In this document: one piece after another, positions 53,452-62,747 of the stretch | How positions within the stretch are numbered: the first letter of the stretch is position 1 | Layout: each line of letters starts with the position of its first letter | DNA from: Serratia fonticola | GTDB taxonomy: Bacteria > Pseudomonadota > Gammaproteobacteria > Enterobacterales > Enterobacteriaceae | Direction of reading: 5' to 3' | Assembly: GCF_006715025.1 (NCBI RefSeq) | Contig: NZ_VFMK01000001.1 | Span: 1,612,001-1,676,000, forward strand | Length of the DNA: 64,000 bases | Notes under the pieces: generated by a model | Database searches by the model: none | What the model saw: the letters and a program-made list of their open reading frames with translations, nothing else | What the model was told of the DNA's origin: nothing | Position numbers and translations under genes: made by a program

Positions 53452-53476
53452 ACTAAATAACTTACGGAGCTCATTT

Positions 53477-53866
53477 ATGTTGGCATTACGACAGGTTCAC
53501 CATATAGCGGTGATTACGTCTGATTATGTCGCCAGTAAGCACTTTTACTGCGATATTCTGGGGTTCACCCTATTAGCTGAATACTATCGCGAAGAACGTG
53601 ACTCCTGGAAAGCCGATCTGGCATTGAATGGCCAGTACACCATCGAGCTGTTTTCCTTCCCCTCGCCACCCGCAAGGGTCAGTCATCCGGAAGCCTGCGG
53701 CTTGCGTCATCTGGCCTTCAGCGTAGAAGACATTGACAACGCGATTGCGCATTTGCAGGCGGCAGGGGTCGCCTGTGAACCCGTCCGGATCGATCCTTAT
53801 ACCCAATCCCGTTTTACCTTTTTCTGTGACCCTGATGGATTGCCGCTAGAATTATATGAGTTATGA
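53477..53866 (+). CDS. yaeR: VOC family (glyoxalase/dioxygenase-like) protein YaeR
   Basis: 129-residue single vicinal-oxygen-chelate protein, aligned throughout with E. coli YaeR (QVHHIAVITSDYVASKHFYC; ACGLRHLAFSVEDIDNAI; FTFFCDPDGLPLELYEL). Candidate metal ligands are His8 or His9, His near residue 77 and the C-terminal Glu. Function is unknown. GGAG eight bases upstream of the ATG. In E. coli it is followed by tilS, here by cadC. Confidence 0.93.
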   Translation: MLALRQVHHIAVITSDYVASKHFYCDILGFTLLAEYYREERDSWKADLALNGQYTIELFSFPSPPARVSHPEACGLRHLAFSVEDIDNAIAHLQAAGVACEPVRIDPYTQSRFTFFCDPDGLPLELYEL

Positions 53867-53955
53867 ATGCTTAATCTGGGTGTGACGGTCCAAGTTACGG
53901 GCCGTTATGCTATCATCGCGCCCTTGCCCCCGGTGTCCATAGAGTTATTTCCACT

Positions 53956-55506
53956 ATGCAAGAACCTGTTTTTCGCGTCGGAGAGTGGCTGATCATCCCG
54001 GCGGATAACACAATAAGCCGTAATGGGCGTCAGCGGACGCTAGAACCGCGCTTGATCGATATGTTGAAGTATTTTGCTCAACATCCAGATGTTGTCCTCA
54101 GTCGCGATGAACTGATTGATAATATCTGGAAGCGCAATATTGTCACCAATCACGTAGTGACCCAGTGTATTTCCGAACTGCGCAAGTATTTGAAAGACGG
54201 CGATAAAGACAGTCCGGAATACATCATTACCGTGCCAAAACGCGGTTATAAACTGGCTGCGCCGGTCATGTGGTGTGAAGAGGGCGAAGACGTGCCGTCG
54301 TTAGCGCCGCAGATCGCCGTTGTGATGCATGAGCCGGAAGATGGTAGTGAGGAAGACGCCGCGGCCTATATTCCCCCGCGTCCGGCACCTCAACCCAAAG
54401 TGGCATTGCCCGCTGCGGGAGGCCGTTTTTATCAGCGTTCTTCTTTCTGGGTCTGGCTGGCCTTTCTGTCTGCGCTGTCGGCCTGTGTGGCTTTTGTCGG
54501 TATTGCGACATTGTCTCAGCGTATTCCGGCCTCCACCATGCCCGTGTTGCTTAACCCACGTGATATTGATATCCGTATTCAGGGAGGGAACAGTTGCAGC
54601 AACTGGACGCCGCAGCTTTCCTACGTGGTTGGCCTGAGTGAACTGGTCACCGATGCGCTGAATACCTATTCTACCTTCCTGGTACACGATCAGACCAACT
54701 ACAACTTTACCGGGCCCAGCAGTTCCGGCAAGTCTCTGTATATTGAGTTCGTCAACCAGCGGCATTATCGCGCACAGCAATGCTTCCTGTCGGTGCGGCT
54801 GGTGGATAATGCCGATAGCTCAATCATGCTGGACAAACGCTATTTCATCACTGCCGATAATCAGCTGAAAATTCAGCAAGATTTTTTAAATAGCCTATCT
54901 GTTGCATTGAAACAGCCTTGGCCGCAACAGCTGGCACAACGTTTGGCATTGTTACTGCCCCAGAATGGTCCCGTACTGCAACGTTTCTACCAGGCACATC
55001 AATTGCTGATCCAGGGTGATGCAGACTCGTTGGCTCGGGCCAGCAGCCAGTTGGATGAGATCATTAAAGCTTCGCCTGACTTTGTCTATGCCGTCGCGGA
55101 GAAAGCATTGGTAGATTTGCTACGTAACTCTTATCAGCCTCTTGATGCGAGTGCATTGACACAATTACGGGCTGATATCACCAGGTTGGGAACACAGTCC
55201 GAGTTGAAAGATTCACCGATTTTGCAACAGATATATACCGTTGATGCTTTATCGCAAGGGAAAACGGATGAGGCTTATCGGGCGATTAATAAAGCCATTG
55301 AACTACAGATGTCGTGGCTGAATTATGTCTTGCTGGGTAAGGTTTACGAAATGCAGGGGCAAAACCATTTGGCAGCTGACTCTTATATTACCGCCTTCAA
55401 TCTTCGGCCTGGTGAAAATACGTTGCATTGGATCCGTAACGGAGTATTCCAGACGTCTGTAAACGGTGTTGTTCCCTATTTAGACAATTACGATACGCAA
55501 AAATAA
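53956..55506 (+). CDS. cadC: Membrane-integrated pH/lysine sensor and activator CadC
   Basis: 516-residue ToxR-like activator (E. coli 512). OmpR-type winged helix in residues 1-103, a flexible Pro-rich linker, one membrane segment (163-187, SSFWVWLAFLSALSACVAFV), and a periplasmic pH-sensing domain. The redox cysteines are present as C214 and C276, matching C208/C272 of E. coli. CadC activates cadBA at low pH with lysine (through LysP) and is inhibited by cadaverine. Transcribed in the same direction as cadBA. Confidence 0.95.
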   Translation: MQEPVFRVGEWLIIPADNTISRNGRQRTLEPRLIDMLKYFAQHPDVVLSRDELIDNIWKRNIVTNHVVTQCISELRKYLKDGDKDSPEYIITVPKRGYKLAAPVMWCEEGEDVPSLAPQIAVVMHEPEDGSEEDAAAYIPPRPAPQPKVALPAAGGRFYQRSSFWVWLAFLSALSACVAFVGIATLSQRIPASTMPVLLNPRDIDIRIQGGNSCSNWTPQLSYVVGLSELVTDALNTYSTFLVHDQTNYNFTGPSSSGKSLYIEFVNQRHYRAQQCFLSVRLVDNADSSIMLDKRYFITADNQLKIQQDFLNSLSVALKQPWPQQLAQRLALLLPQNGPVLQRFYQAHQLLIQGDADSLARASSQLDEIIKASPDFVYAVAEKALVDLLRNSYQPLDASALTQLRADITRLGTQSELKDSPILQQIYTVDALSQGKTDEAYRAINKAIELQMSWLNYVLLGKVYEMQGQNHLAADSYITAFNLRPGENTLHWIRNGVFQTSVNGVVPYLDNYDTQK

Positions 55507-55516
55507 ACTCACCGAT

Positions 55517-55558
55517 CACCTCCGGTAGGCTGAGTCCTGCTGGAGGTGTTATTTTTTG
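55517..55558 (+). terminator. Terminator after cadC
   Basis: CACCTCC (55517-55523) pairs with GGAGGTG (55542-55548), with an inner AGG/CCT stem, followed by TTATTTTTT. Confidence 0.88.
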
Positions 55559-55770
55559 ATTCTATTATGTTCTTTTTATGTTTCAATTTAGTGCTTTTGG
55601 TTTGCGTTTTTATTGCGTTTTTTCCACCCTTTGGTTTATGTAATTGTCTGTTTTTACGGTATGTTTATCTTTTCCTTATCTCTTCCTGCTATCTTGAGCT
55701 GTTAACGAAAAACCTCAGGTTATCATTTGTATGATCATGAGCGTAATCTCACTTTATCTTTAGGACTTTA
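55559..55770. promoter_or_regulatory. AT-rich cadBA control region
   Basis: About 210 strikingly AT-rich bases between the cadC terminator and the cadBA core promoter, the place where E. coli has the two CadC-binding sites and an H-NS-repressed region. No exact operator is claimed. A hydrophobic 62-codon frame (55546-55734) is judged to be chance. Confidence 0.55.
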
Positions 55771-55799
55771 TTGCCGCTAATCATTAGCATCCTGATTAT
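55771..55799 (+). promoter_or_regulatory. Candidate cadBA core promoter
   Basis: -35 TTGCCG (55771-55776), 17-base spacer, -10 GATTAT (55794-55799); start near 55806, 65 bases before cadB. The spacer contains a 13-base palindrome GCTAATCATTAGC (55776-55788). Confidence 0.5.
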
Positions 55800-55870
55800 C
55801 AAGTCTGCTCATTAGTTCTTCTTCTTAATGTCCAGGGCTTATAAGAAACGTCAATCAGGAGAAACAGACC

Positions 55871-57214
55871 ATGGCTTCATCCAAGAAAATAGGGCTTATT
55901 GCCTGCACCGGTGTGGTCGCCGGTAATATGATGGGGAGTGGGATTGCATTATTACCCGCAAACCTGGCAAGTCTGGGATCTATCGCTATCTGGGGATGGG
56001 TTATTTCTATTATAGGTGCCATGTCGCTGGCTTATGTTTATGCTCGCCTGGCAACTAAAAACCCTCAACAAGGCGGCCCGATTGCTTATGCGGGGGAAAT
56101 CTCCCCGGCATTTGGTTTCCAGACCGGTGTGCTTTATTACCATGCTAACTGGATCGGTAATCTGGCTATCGGTATTACCGCTGTTTCTTATCTTTCTACT
56201 TTCTTCCCGGCGCTGAATAATCCTGTTCCCGCGGGGATTGCCTGTATCGCCATTGTCTGGGTATTCACCTTTGTGAATCTATTGGGTGGTACCTGGGTGA
56301 GCCGCTTGACCACGCTGGGCCTGGTACTGGTACTGATCCCGGTCATTGTCACCGCCATTGCCGGTTGGCACTGGTTTGATGCTGCGACTTATCATGCTAA
56401 CTGGAATACCTCCGGTACCACCGACAGCCATGCGGTGATCAAAAGTATTCTGCTTTGCCTGTGGGCGTTCATCGGTGTTGAATCCGCCGCTGTCAGTACC
56501 GGTATGGTGAAAAACCCGAAACGTACCGTGCCAATGGCCACCATGCTCGGCACCGGTCTGGCTGGGATTATTTATATCGCGGCTACTCAGGTGATGAGCG
56601 GGATGTTCCCGGCGACTGAAATGGCTGCCAGTGGTGCACCATTCGCCATCAGTGCCTCTGCCATTATGGGTAACTGGGCCGCACCTATGGTGTCTGCGTT
56701 TACCGCCTTTGCCTGTCTGACCTCTTTGGGGTCGTGGATGATGCTGGTAGGGCAAGCCGGGGTACGTGCCGCCAACGATGGTAACTTCCCGAAAGTGTAT
56801 GGCGAACTGGATAAAAACGGTATTCCGAAAAAAGGCCTGCTGTTGGCCAGCTGCAAAATGACCGCGTTAATGGTGCTGATCACCGTGATGAACTCCAGCG
56901 GTGGCAAGGCTTCCGACCTGTTTGGTGAATTGACCGGTATTGCGGTGCTGCTGACCATGCTTCCTTACTTCTATTCCTGTGTTGACCTGATCCGTTTCGA
57001 AGGCGTCAACGTACGTAACTTGCTGAGTCTGGTTGCCTCGGTGCTGGGTTGTGGCTTCTGCTTCATCGCACTGATGGGGGCCAACTCCTTCGAACTCTCT
57101 GGCACCTTTATCGTCAGCCTGATCATCCTGATGTTCTATGCCCGCAAAATGAATACCCGTCAAGTTGCCAACGCAGCGGCGGTTAACGAAGAGACCACGG
57201 CCAAAGCGCACTGA
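55871..57214 (+). CDS. cadB: Lysine:cadaverine antiporter CadB
   Basis: 447-residue APC-superfamily exchanger with 12 membrane segments (E. coli 444), exporting cadaverine for lysine at acid pH. Near-identical blocks: KKIGLIACTGVVAGNMMGSG, GGPIAYAGEISPAFGFQTGV, WAFIGVESAAVSTGMVKNPK and GSWMMLVGQAGVRAANDGNF. AGGAGA before the ATG. First gene of cadBA. Confidence 0.97.
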   Translation: MASSKKIGLIACTGVVAGNMMGSGIALLPANLASLGSIAIWGWVISIIGAMSLAYVYARLATKNPQQGGPIAYAGEISPAFGFQTGVLYYHANWIGNLAIGITAVSYLSTFFPALNNPVPAGIACIAIVWVFTFVNLLGGTWVSRLTTLGLVLVLIPVIVTAIAGWHWFDAATYHANWNTSGTTDSHAVIKSILLCLWAFIGVESAAVSTGMVKNPKRTVPMATMLGTGLAGIIYIAATQVMSGMFPATEMAASGAPFAISASAIMGNWAAPMVSAFTAFACLTSLGSWMMLVGQAGVRAANDGNFPKVYGELDKNGIPKKGLLLASCKMTALMVLITVMNSSGGKASDLFGELTGIAVLLTMLPYFYSCVDLIRFEGVNVRNLLSLVASVLGCGFCFIALMGANSFELSGTFIVSLIILMFYARKMNTRQVANAAAVNEETTAKAH

Positions 57215-57311
57215 GATTGCGTGCTCTGACCCACTGAATTTTACCCAGCCTCTTTCTTTGCGACCTGTCAGCCGTGATGGGAAGGGGCAAGCTTTGCCTG
57301 GAGAAATGATT

Positions 57312-59450
57312 ATGAACGTTATCGCCATCATGAATCACATGGGTGTTTACTTCAAAGAAGAGCCGATCCGTGAACTGCATCAGGCGCTCGAAAGCCTGGA
57401 CTTCCGTATCGTCTACCCTAATGACCGCGAAGACCTGCTGAAACTGATTGAAAACAATGCCCGCCTGTGTGGGGTGATTTTCGATTGGGATAAATACAAT
57501 CTTGAACTGTGTGAAGAGATCAGCCAGCTTAACGAATACATGCCGCTGTATGCCTTCGCCAACACCTATTCCACACTTGACGTCAGTCTGAACGATCTGC
57601 GTATGCAGGTGCGTTTCTTCGAGTATGCCTTGGGTGCTGCCAAAGATATCGCTGCCAAGATCAAACAGAATACCGATGAATACATTGATGCCATTCTGCC
57701 ACCACTGACCAAGGCACTGTTCAAATACGTGCGTGAAGGCAAATATACTTTCTGTACCCCAGGCCATATGGGGGGCACCGCCTTCCAGAAAAGCCCGGTA
57801 GGCAGCCTGTTCTATGACTTCTTTGGCCCAAATACCATGAAGTCGGACGTTTCTATTTCGGTTTCTGAGTTGGGCTCGCTGCTGGACCACTCCGGCCCGC
57901 ACAAAGAGGCTGAAGAGTATATCTCTCGCGTGTTCAATGCCGAACGCAGCTACATGGTGACCAACGGTACCTCCACTGCCAACAAGATTGTCGGTATGTA
58001 TTCTGCACCGGCAGGCAGCACCGTCCTGATCGACCGTAATTGCCACAAATCGCTGACCCATCTGATGATGATGAGTGATATCACACCGATTTACTTCCGA
58101 CCAACCCGTAACGCTTACGGTATCCTCGGGGGTATCCCGCAGAGTGAATTTAGCCATGCCACCATTGCCAAACGCGTAAAAGAAACGCCGAACGCAACCT
58201 GGCCGGTACATGCGGTGATCACCAACTCCACCTACGATGGTCTGCTTTACAACACCGACTTCATCAAAAACACCTTGGACGTGAAATCAATCCACTTCGA
58301 TTCCGCCTGGGTGCCTTACACCAACTTCCATCCGATCTATAAAGGCAAATGTGGGATGAGCGGTGGCCGTGTGGAAGGCAAGGTGATTTATGAAACCCAG
58401 TCAACGCACAAATTGCTGGCGGCTTTCTCGCAGGCATCCATGATCCACGTTAAAGGCGATATCAACGAAGAAACCTTTAACGAAGCCTACATGATGCATA
58501 CCACCACGTCGCCACATTACGGCATCGTCGCGTCTACCGAAACCGCCGCTGCGATGATGAAGGGCAATGCGGGTAAACGCATGATTAACGGCTCTATCGA
58601 ACGTGCCATCAAGTTCCGTAAGGAAATCAAACGGCTGAAAGTCGAGTCTGAAGGCTGGTTCTTTGATGTCTGGCAACCGGAACATATTGACGAGCCAGAA
58701 TGTTGGCCACTACGTTCCGACAGCGCATGGCATGGCTTTAAAAATATCGACAACGAACACATGTATCTCGACCCGATCAAAGTGACCATCCTGACCCCAG
58801 GGATGAGTAAAGAGGGTGAGATGGAAGAGTTCGGTATTCCTGCCAGCCTGGTAGCGAAATACCTGGATGAACACGGGATCATCGTTGAAAAAACCGGCCC
58901 TTATAATCTGTTGTTCCTGTTCAGTATTGGTATCGATAAAACCAAAGCACTGAGCCTGCTGCGTGCGATGACCGATTTCAAACGTTCGTTCGATTTGAAC
59001 CTGCGGGTGAAAAATATGCTGCCTTCGCTGTACCAGGAAGCACCTGAATTCTATGAAAACATGCGGATTCAGGAACTGGCGCAAAATATTCACCGCCTGG
59101 TAGAGCACCATAACCTGCCGGACCTGATGTACCGCGCTTTCGAAGTGCTGCCAACCATGGTGATGAATCCTTACCATGCGTTCCAGAAAGAGCTACATGG
59201 TGAAGTTGAGGAAGTTTATCTGGAGGATATGATCGGCAAGGTAAATGCCAACATGATCCTGCCGTACCCTCCAGGTGTGCCATTGGTGATGCCAGGGGAA
59301 ATGCTGACCGAAGAGAGCCGCCCAGTATTGGAGTTCCTGCAGATGCTGTGCGAAATCGGGGCGCACTACCCGGGCTTTGAAACCGATATCCATGGGGCTT
59401 ATCGCCAGCCCGATGGCCGCTACACGGTGAAAGTGCTGAAAGCCGAATAA
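57312..59450 (+). CDS. cadA: Acid-inducible lysine decarboxylase CadA
   Basis: 712-residue decamer-forming PLP enzyme (E. coli 715) consuming a proton per lysine decarboxylated. PLP lysine K367 in QSTHKLLAAFSQ. Clearly the CadA ortholog (MNVIAIMNHMGVYFKEEPIR, YNLELCEEISQLNEYMPLYA, SLFYDFFGPNTMKSDVSISV) rather than a copy of the ldcC nearby. The family is inhibited by ppGpp. The C-terminus lacks the ESKK tail of E. coli. The upstream open frame to 57165 overlaps cadB and is not coding. Confidence 0.97.
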   Translation: MNVIAIMNHMGVYFKEEPIRELHQALESLDFRIVYPNDREDLLKLIENNARLCGVIFDWDKYNLELCEEISQLNEYMPLYAFANTYSTLDVSLNDLRMQVRFFEYALGAAKDIAAKIKQNTDEYIDAILPPLTKALFKYVREGKYTFCTPGHMGGTAFQKSPVGSLFYDFFGPNTMKSDVSISVSELGSLLDHSGPHKEAEEYISRVFNAERSYMVTNGTSTANKIVGMYSAPAGSTVLIDRNCHKSLTHLMMMSDITPIYFRPTRNAYGILGGIPQSEFSHATIAKRVKETPNATWPVHAVITNSTYDGLLYNTDFIKNTLDVKSIHFDSAWVPYTNFHPIYKGKCGMSGGRVEGKVIYETQSTHKLLAAFSQASMIHVKGDINEETFNEAYMMHTTTSPHYGIVASTETAAAMMKGNAGKRMINGSIERAIKFRKEIKRLKVESEGWFFDVWQPEHIDEPECWPLRSDSAWHGFKNIDNEHMYLDPIKVTILTPGMSKEGEMEEFGIPASLVAKYLDEHGIIVEKTGPYNLLFLFSIGIDKTKALSLLRAMTDFKRSFDLNLRVKNMLPSLYQEAPEFYENMRIQELAQNIHRLVEHHNLPDLMYRAFEVLPTMVMNPYHAFQKELHGEVEEVYLEDMIGKVNANMILPYPPGVPLVMPGEMLTEESRPVLEFLQMLCEIGAHYPGFETDIHGAYRQPDGRYTVKVLKAE

Positions 59451-59459
59451 TGGCATAAC

Positions 59460-59491
59460 AGGGGAAAGTGCAATGCACTTTCCCCTTTGTT
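59460..59491 (+). terminator. Terminator between cadA and dtpC
   Basis: AGGGGAAAGTGC (59460-59471) pairs perfectly with GCACTTTCCCCT (59475-59486) around AAT, followed by TTGTTGTT. A 12-bp stem that should limit but perhaps not abolish readthrough into dtpC. Confidence 0.85.
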
Positions 59492-59516
59492 GTTACACGA
59501 CTGATGGGAGAACACC

Positions 59517-60977
59517 ATGGAAACACCCTCACAGCCGCGCGCTATCTACTATGTCGTCGCGATACAAATCTGGGAATATTTCAGTTTTTACGGCATGCGC
59601 GCTTTGCTTATCCTCTATCTGACTCACCAGTTAGGCTATTCTGACAGCCACGCCATCAGCCTTTTCAGCGCCTATGCTTCTTTAGTTTATGTCACGCCTA
59701 TTTTGGGCGGCTTGCTAGCCGATCGCCTGTTAGGTAACCGTGTTGCAGTCATTGCAGGCGCTGCCCTGATGACTTTAGGCCATATTGTACTGGGCCTGGG
59801 CGCCGTTTCTGCCAATTCCCTCTATTTGGCGCTAGGCATTATCATCTGTGGTTACGGGCTGTTTAAATCCAATATCAGTTGCCTGCTCGGGGAGTTGTAT
59901 CAGGCGCAAGACCCTCGTCGAGAAGGTGGATTTTCTCTGCTGTATGCAGCCGGGAATGTGGGGTCAATTCTGGCGCCGATCGCCTGTGGGCTGGCGGCAG
60001 AGCATTACGGCTGGCACGTTGGCTTTGCATTGGCAGGGATTGGAATGTTTGCCGGGCTCATGATTTTCCTGTCAGGGAGAAAACACTTCCGGCATACGCG
60101 GGGGGTTAACACTCCATTGATGCATGCTAAAACGTTCAGCTTGCCGCACTGGTTTTGGCTGACGGCGGCGGTGCTGTGTGCACCCTTGTTTTTCGCCTTT
60201 CTGTTTATTCACGACCTGGCAGGATATTTACTCGGCGTAGTCTGCGCAGCCGCTGTGATTATCGTGATGCGTATTCTCTGGCGGGTGAGCGGTGAGCAAC
60301 GCCGGGCGCTGTGGCAAATTATTGTCCTGATGCTGCTGGGGACGCTGTTTTGGGCCTTCGCCCAGCAGGGTGGCAGTTCAATCAGCCTGTTTATCGATCA
60401 CTTCGTTAATCGGCAATGGTTTTCCTGGTCGGTGCCTACCGCGTTATTCCAATCGGTTAACGCTTTTGCGGTGATGTTAGGGGGCGTTTTGCTGGCCTGG
60501 TTGGTCCGCGGCAGCCGTAGCGGTGCACGAACGGTCTATATCTGGTGCAAGTTTGCCTTTGGTCTGCTGCTGATTGCCGTAGGCTTTATGATGATGGCAT
60601 TGAACGCTCGCTGGGGCCAACTGCATGGCCAGGCATCAATGGGGATGATGGTCGCTGGGTTGGCGGTAATGGGGTTTGCTGAACTGTTTATCGACCCGGT
60701 AGCGATGGCACAAATAACCCGATTAGATATACCTGGCGCAACAGGAGTGCTGACCGGTATTTATATGTTAGCGACCGGCTCTGTGGCTAACTATCTGGCG
60801 GGGTTGATCGCTAATCAGACGACAGAAGAACAACTGGGGCAGGCGGCGATCCAGGCTTACGGCACGATTTTCTCGCAGATTGGCTGGGGGGCTGCGGGGT
60901 GTGCATTTCTCGTCCTGATGGCATTGATACTGTGGTGGGGGCTGACAAGACGTAACGAGAACGCGGTTAATGCTTGA
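59517..60977 (+). CDS. dtpC: Proton-dependent di/tripeptide transporter DtpC (YjdL)
   Basis: 486-residue POT-family transporter (E. coli DtpC 485) with about 12-14 membrane segments. The start METPSQPRAIYYVVAIQIWE and the family motif IQIWEYFSFYGMRALL (variant of ExxER) match DtpC, which prefers lysine-containing dipeptides. It follows cadA as in E. coli, fitting supply of lysine to the decarboxylase. Confidence 0.95.
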   Translation: METPSQPRAIYYVVAIQIWEYFSFYGMRALLILYLTHQLGYSDSHAISLFSAYASLVYVTPILGGLLADRLLGNRVAVIAGAALMTLGHIVLGLGAVSANSLYLALGIIICGYGLFKSNISCLLGELYQAQDPRREGGFSLLYAAGNVGSILAPIACGLAAEHYGWHVGFALAGIGMFAGLMIFLSGRKHFRHTRGVNTPLMHAKTFSLPHWFWLTAAVLCAPLFFAFLFIHDLAGYLLGVVCAAAVIIVMRILWRVSGEQRRALWQIIVLMLLGTLFWAFAQQGGSSISLFIDHFVNRQWFSWSVPTALFQSVNAFAVMLGGVLLAWLVRGSRSGARTVYIWCKFAFGLLLIAVGFMMMALNARWGQLHGQASMGMMVAGLAVMGFAELFIDPVAMAQITRLDIPGATGVLTGIYMLATGSVANYLAGLIANQTTEEQLGQAAIQAYGTIFSQIGWGAAGCAFLVLMALILWWGLTRRNENAVNA

Positions 60978-61034
60978 TTGATGGCGGTGGGCTGGTTAAC
61001 GTGCTGCTATGTGGACTATTTGCTTGCCCAATCA

Positions 61035-62372
61035 ATGAAGACAAATCACCTCCTTACGCAGATCACAGACCTTCTGGGGGCCAAACGCCAACTGTTGGTG
61101 GCATTCAGTGGCGGCCTTGATTCCACGGTGCTGTTGCACCTGCTGGTGCTTTTGCGTCAGCAGCAACCTGATATGACGTTGCGTGCGGTGCATGTTCATC
61201 ATGGCCTGAGCCGTTTGGCGGACAGTTGGGTGGCACATTGCCAGCAACAGTGTGAACACTGGCAGATCCCGCTGGTGGTCCAATATGTCCAGTTGGATGG
61301 GCGACCTGGCGGTATTGAGGCGGCGGCGCGGGCAGCGCGTTACGCCGCCTTCACGAAAACGCTCAAGGCGGAAGAAACCTTACTGACTGCACAACATCTT
61401 GACGACCAATGTGAGACCTTTCTGCTGGCTCTCAAGCGTGGCAGTGGCCCTGCGGGGCTTGCTGCCATGGCGGCGCAAACGCATCTTGGCAACAATCGAC
61501 TGTTACGCCCTTTATTGGGGAGTTCACGCCAGCAATTAGAAGAGCACGCACATCAGCATCAACTGCATTGGATTGAAGACGACAGCAATCAGGATCCCCG
61601 TTTTGATCGCAACTTTCTGCGCTTGAATGTGCTGCCTTTGCTGAGTGCGCGTTGGCCACATTTTGCAGCGGCAACGGCGCGTAGTGCTAGCTTGTGTGCC
61701 GAACAGGAGCAACTGCTTGATGAACTGTTGGCCGAGCAATTGACCCAATTGCTGGATCCGTCCAACGCGTTGGATATTGCTGGATTGCAAGCCTGTTCAT
61801 CAGCCCGGCGCTATGCGTTGCTGCGCCGCTGGATAGCACTGCTCGGCGGCACCATGCCAGCCCGAAGCGGGTTACAGAGACTCTGGCATGAAGTTGCCTT
61901 GAGCAAAGATGATGCAGAACCGCAATTACAACTTGGTGACTACCAGATCCGCCGCTTTCGGCAACGCCTATATCTGCTGCCACTGATGGACGATCTCAGT
62001 GAAATACGGTTGCCTTGGTATCGTGAGCGCATATTGCCATTGCCTGATGGATTGGGTGTGCTCTCAATGGGGGATGGAGCGTTTCTGGTTCGTGCTCCCT
62101 GCGAACATGAACAGGTCAGTGTACGCTTCAGCGCCAAAGGGCGGGTGCGTATCGTTGGTCGGGCCGGGTCAAGGCCGATAAAAAAACTGTGGCAGGAATT
62201 GGGGATCCCACCTTGGCAGCGCGAACGTATCCCGTTGGTCTACTATGATGATTGTTTGATCGCGGCAGTGGGCGTATTTGTTACCGAACACGGCCAGGTG
62301 TCTGCGGGTGGGCAAGTCTGGCGACTTGGCTGGAAGAAAAATAATAACAATCTGCGTGAGGAACAAGAATGA
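61035..62372 (+). CDS. tilS: tRNA(Ile)-lysidine synthase
   Basis: 445-residue N-type ATP-pyrophosphatase that lysinylates C34 of tRNAIle(CAU). PP-loop SGGLDS at residues 25-30, HHGLSRLADSWV, and AQHLDDQCETFLLALKRGSG; C-terminal TilS domains end with KKLWQELGIPPWQRERIPLVY. Start is uncertain: the ATG at 61035 gives MKTNHLL and near-family length but lacks a clear Shine-Dalgarno. The frame is open back to the dtpC stop codon (TTG 60978, ATG 60981). The last four bases overlap the next gene. Confidence 0.93.
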   Translation: MKTNHLLTQITDLLGAKRQLLVAFSGGLDSTVLLHLLVLLRQQQPDMTLRAVHVHHGLSRLADSWVAHCQQQCEHWQIPLVVQYVQLDGRPGGIEAAARAARYAAFTKTLKAEETLLTAQHLDDQCETFLLALKRGSGPAGLAAMAAQTHLGNNRLLRPLLGSSRQQLEEHAHQHQLHWIEDDSNQDPRFDRNFLRLNVLPLLSARWPHFAAATARSASLCAEQEQLLDELLAEQLTQLLDPSNALDIAGLQACSSARRYALLRRWIALLGGTMPARSGLQRLWHEVALSKDDAEPQLQLGDYQIRRFRQRLYLLPLMDDLSEIRLPWYRERILPLPDGLGVLSMGDGAFLVRAPCEHEQVSVRFSAKGRVRIVGRAGSRPIKKLWQELGIPPWQRERIPLVYYDDCLIAAVGVFVTEHGQVSAGGQVWRLGWKKNNNNLREEQE

Positions 62373-62683
62373 AATTAGTGAGCGTAGTTGCGGTGTTGGC
62401 AGGGGTGTTGAGTTTTTCTGCTTTGGCGGCAGGCGATCCGGCTGCGGGTAAAAACAAATCGGCCAGTTGCCTGGCATGCCATGGTGCGCAGGGTAAAGTC
62501 TCCGTGCCGATATACCCTAATCTGGCCGGGCAGAATGCGATGTATCTTGAGCATTCGTTGCAGGCTTACAAGAAAGGGGAGCGTTCTGGTGGACAGGCTG
62601 AAGTGATGAAAGCCTATGTCTCTGGTCTGTCAGACGAGGATATCGCCGATCTGGCTGCTTACTACGCGAGTCTGAAGCCTTAA
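62369..62683 (+). CDS. Periplasmic cytochrome c (c4/c553-like, single haem)
   Basis: 104-residue class I cytochrome c. Signal peptide ends SALA at residue 20. Haem motif C34-L-A-C37-H38, the PNLAGQNAMYLEHSLQAYKK segment typical of cytochrome c4 domains, and Met80 as likely sixth ligand, then LSDEDIADLAAYYASL. A small electron carrier; partner unknown. The ATG overlaps the tilS stop codon (ATGA), with GAGGAAC upstream inside tilS. E. coli K-12 has no equivalent here, so it is an accessory feature of this lineage. Confidence 0.92.
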   Translation: MKLVSVVAVLAGVLSFSALAAGDPAAGKNKSASCLACHGAQGKVSVPIYPNLAGQNAMYLEHSLQAYKKGERSGGQAEVMKAYVSGLSDEDIADLAAYYASLKP

Positions 62684-62688
62684 ATGGT

Positions 62689-62712
62689 CAGGGCAGCCCT
62701 TGGGCTGCCCTG
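62689..62712. terminator. Perfect hairpin after the cytochrome gene
   Basis: 11-bp perfect stem CAGGGCAGCCC/GGGCTGCCCTG (62689-62699, 62702-62712) between convergent cytochrome and rof genes. No U tract on either side, so its efficiency as a terminator is unclear. Confidence 0.6.
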
Positions 62713-62747
62713 AATATCCGTCTAACTGAAGAGGGGAACCGTAATTG

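Noticed and set aside
53152..53476. CRISPR array
   Set aside because: The repeated block has only two long units of 121 bases and terminal palindromes, not short direct repeats with unique spacers, and no cas gene is nearby.
55546..55734. 62-codon hydrophobic frame upstream of cadB
   Set aside because: It lies in AT-rich promoter DNA, begins inside the cadC terminator, lacks a ribosome-binding site, and its Phe/Leu/Cys-rich sequence is what T-rich DNA gives by chance.
57165..57311. N-terminal extension of cadA overlapping cadB
   Set aside because: It overlaps the cadB coding end in another frame and has no homology. The ATG at 57312 gives the exact family start MNVIAI.
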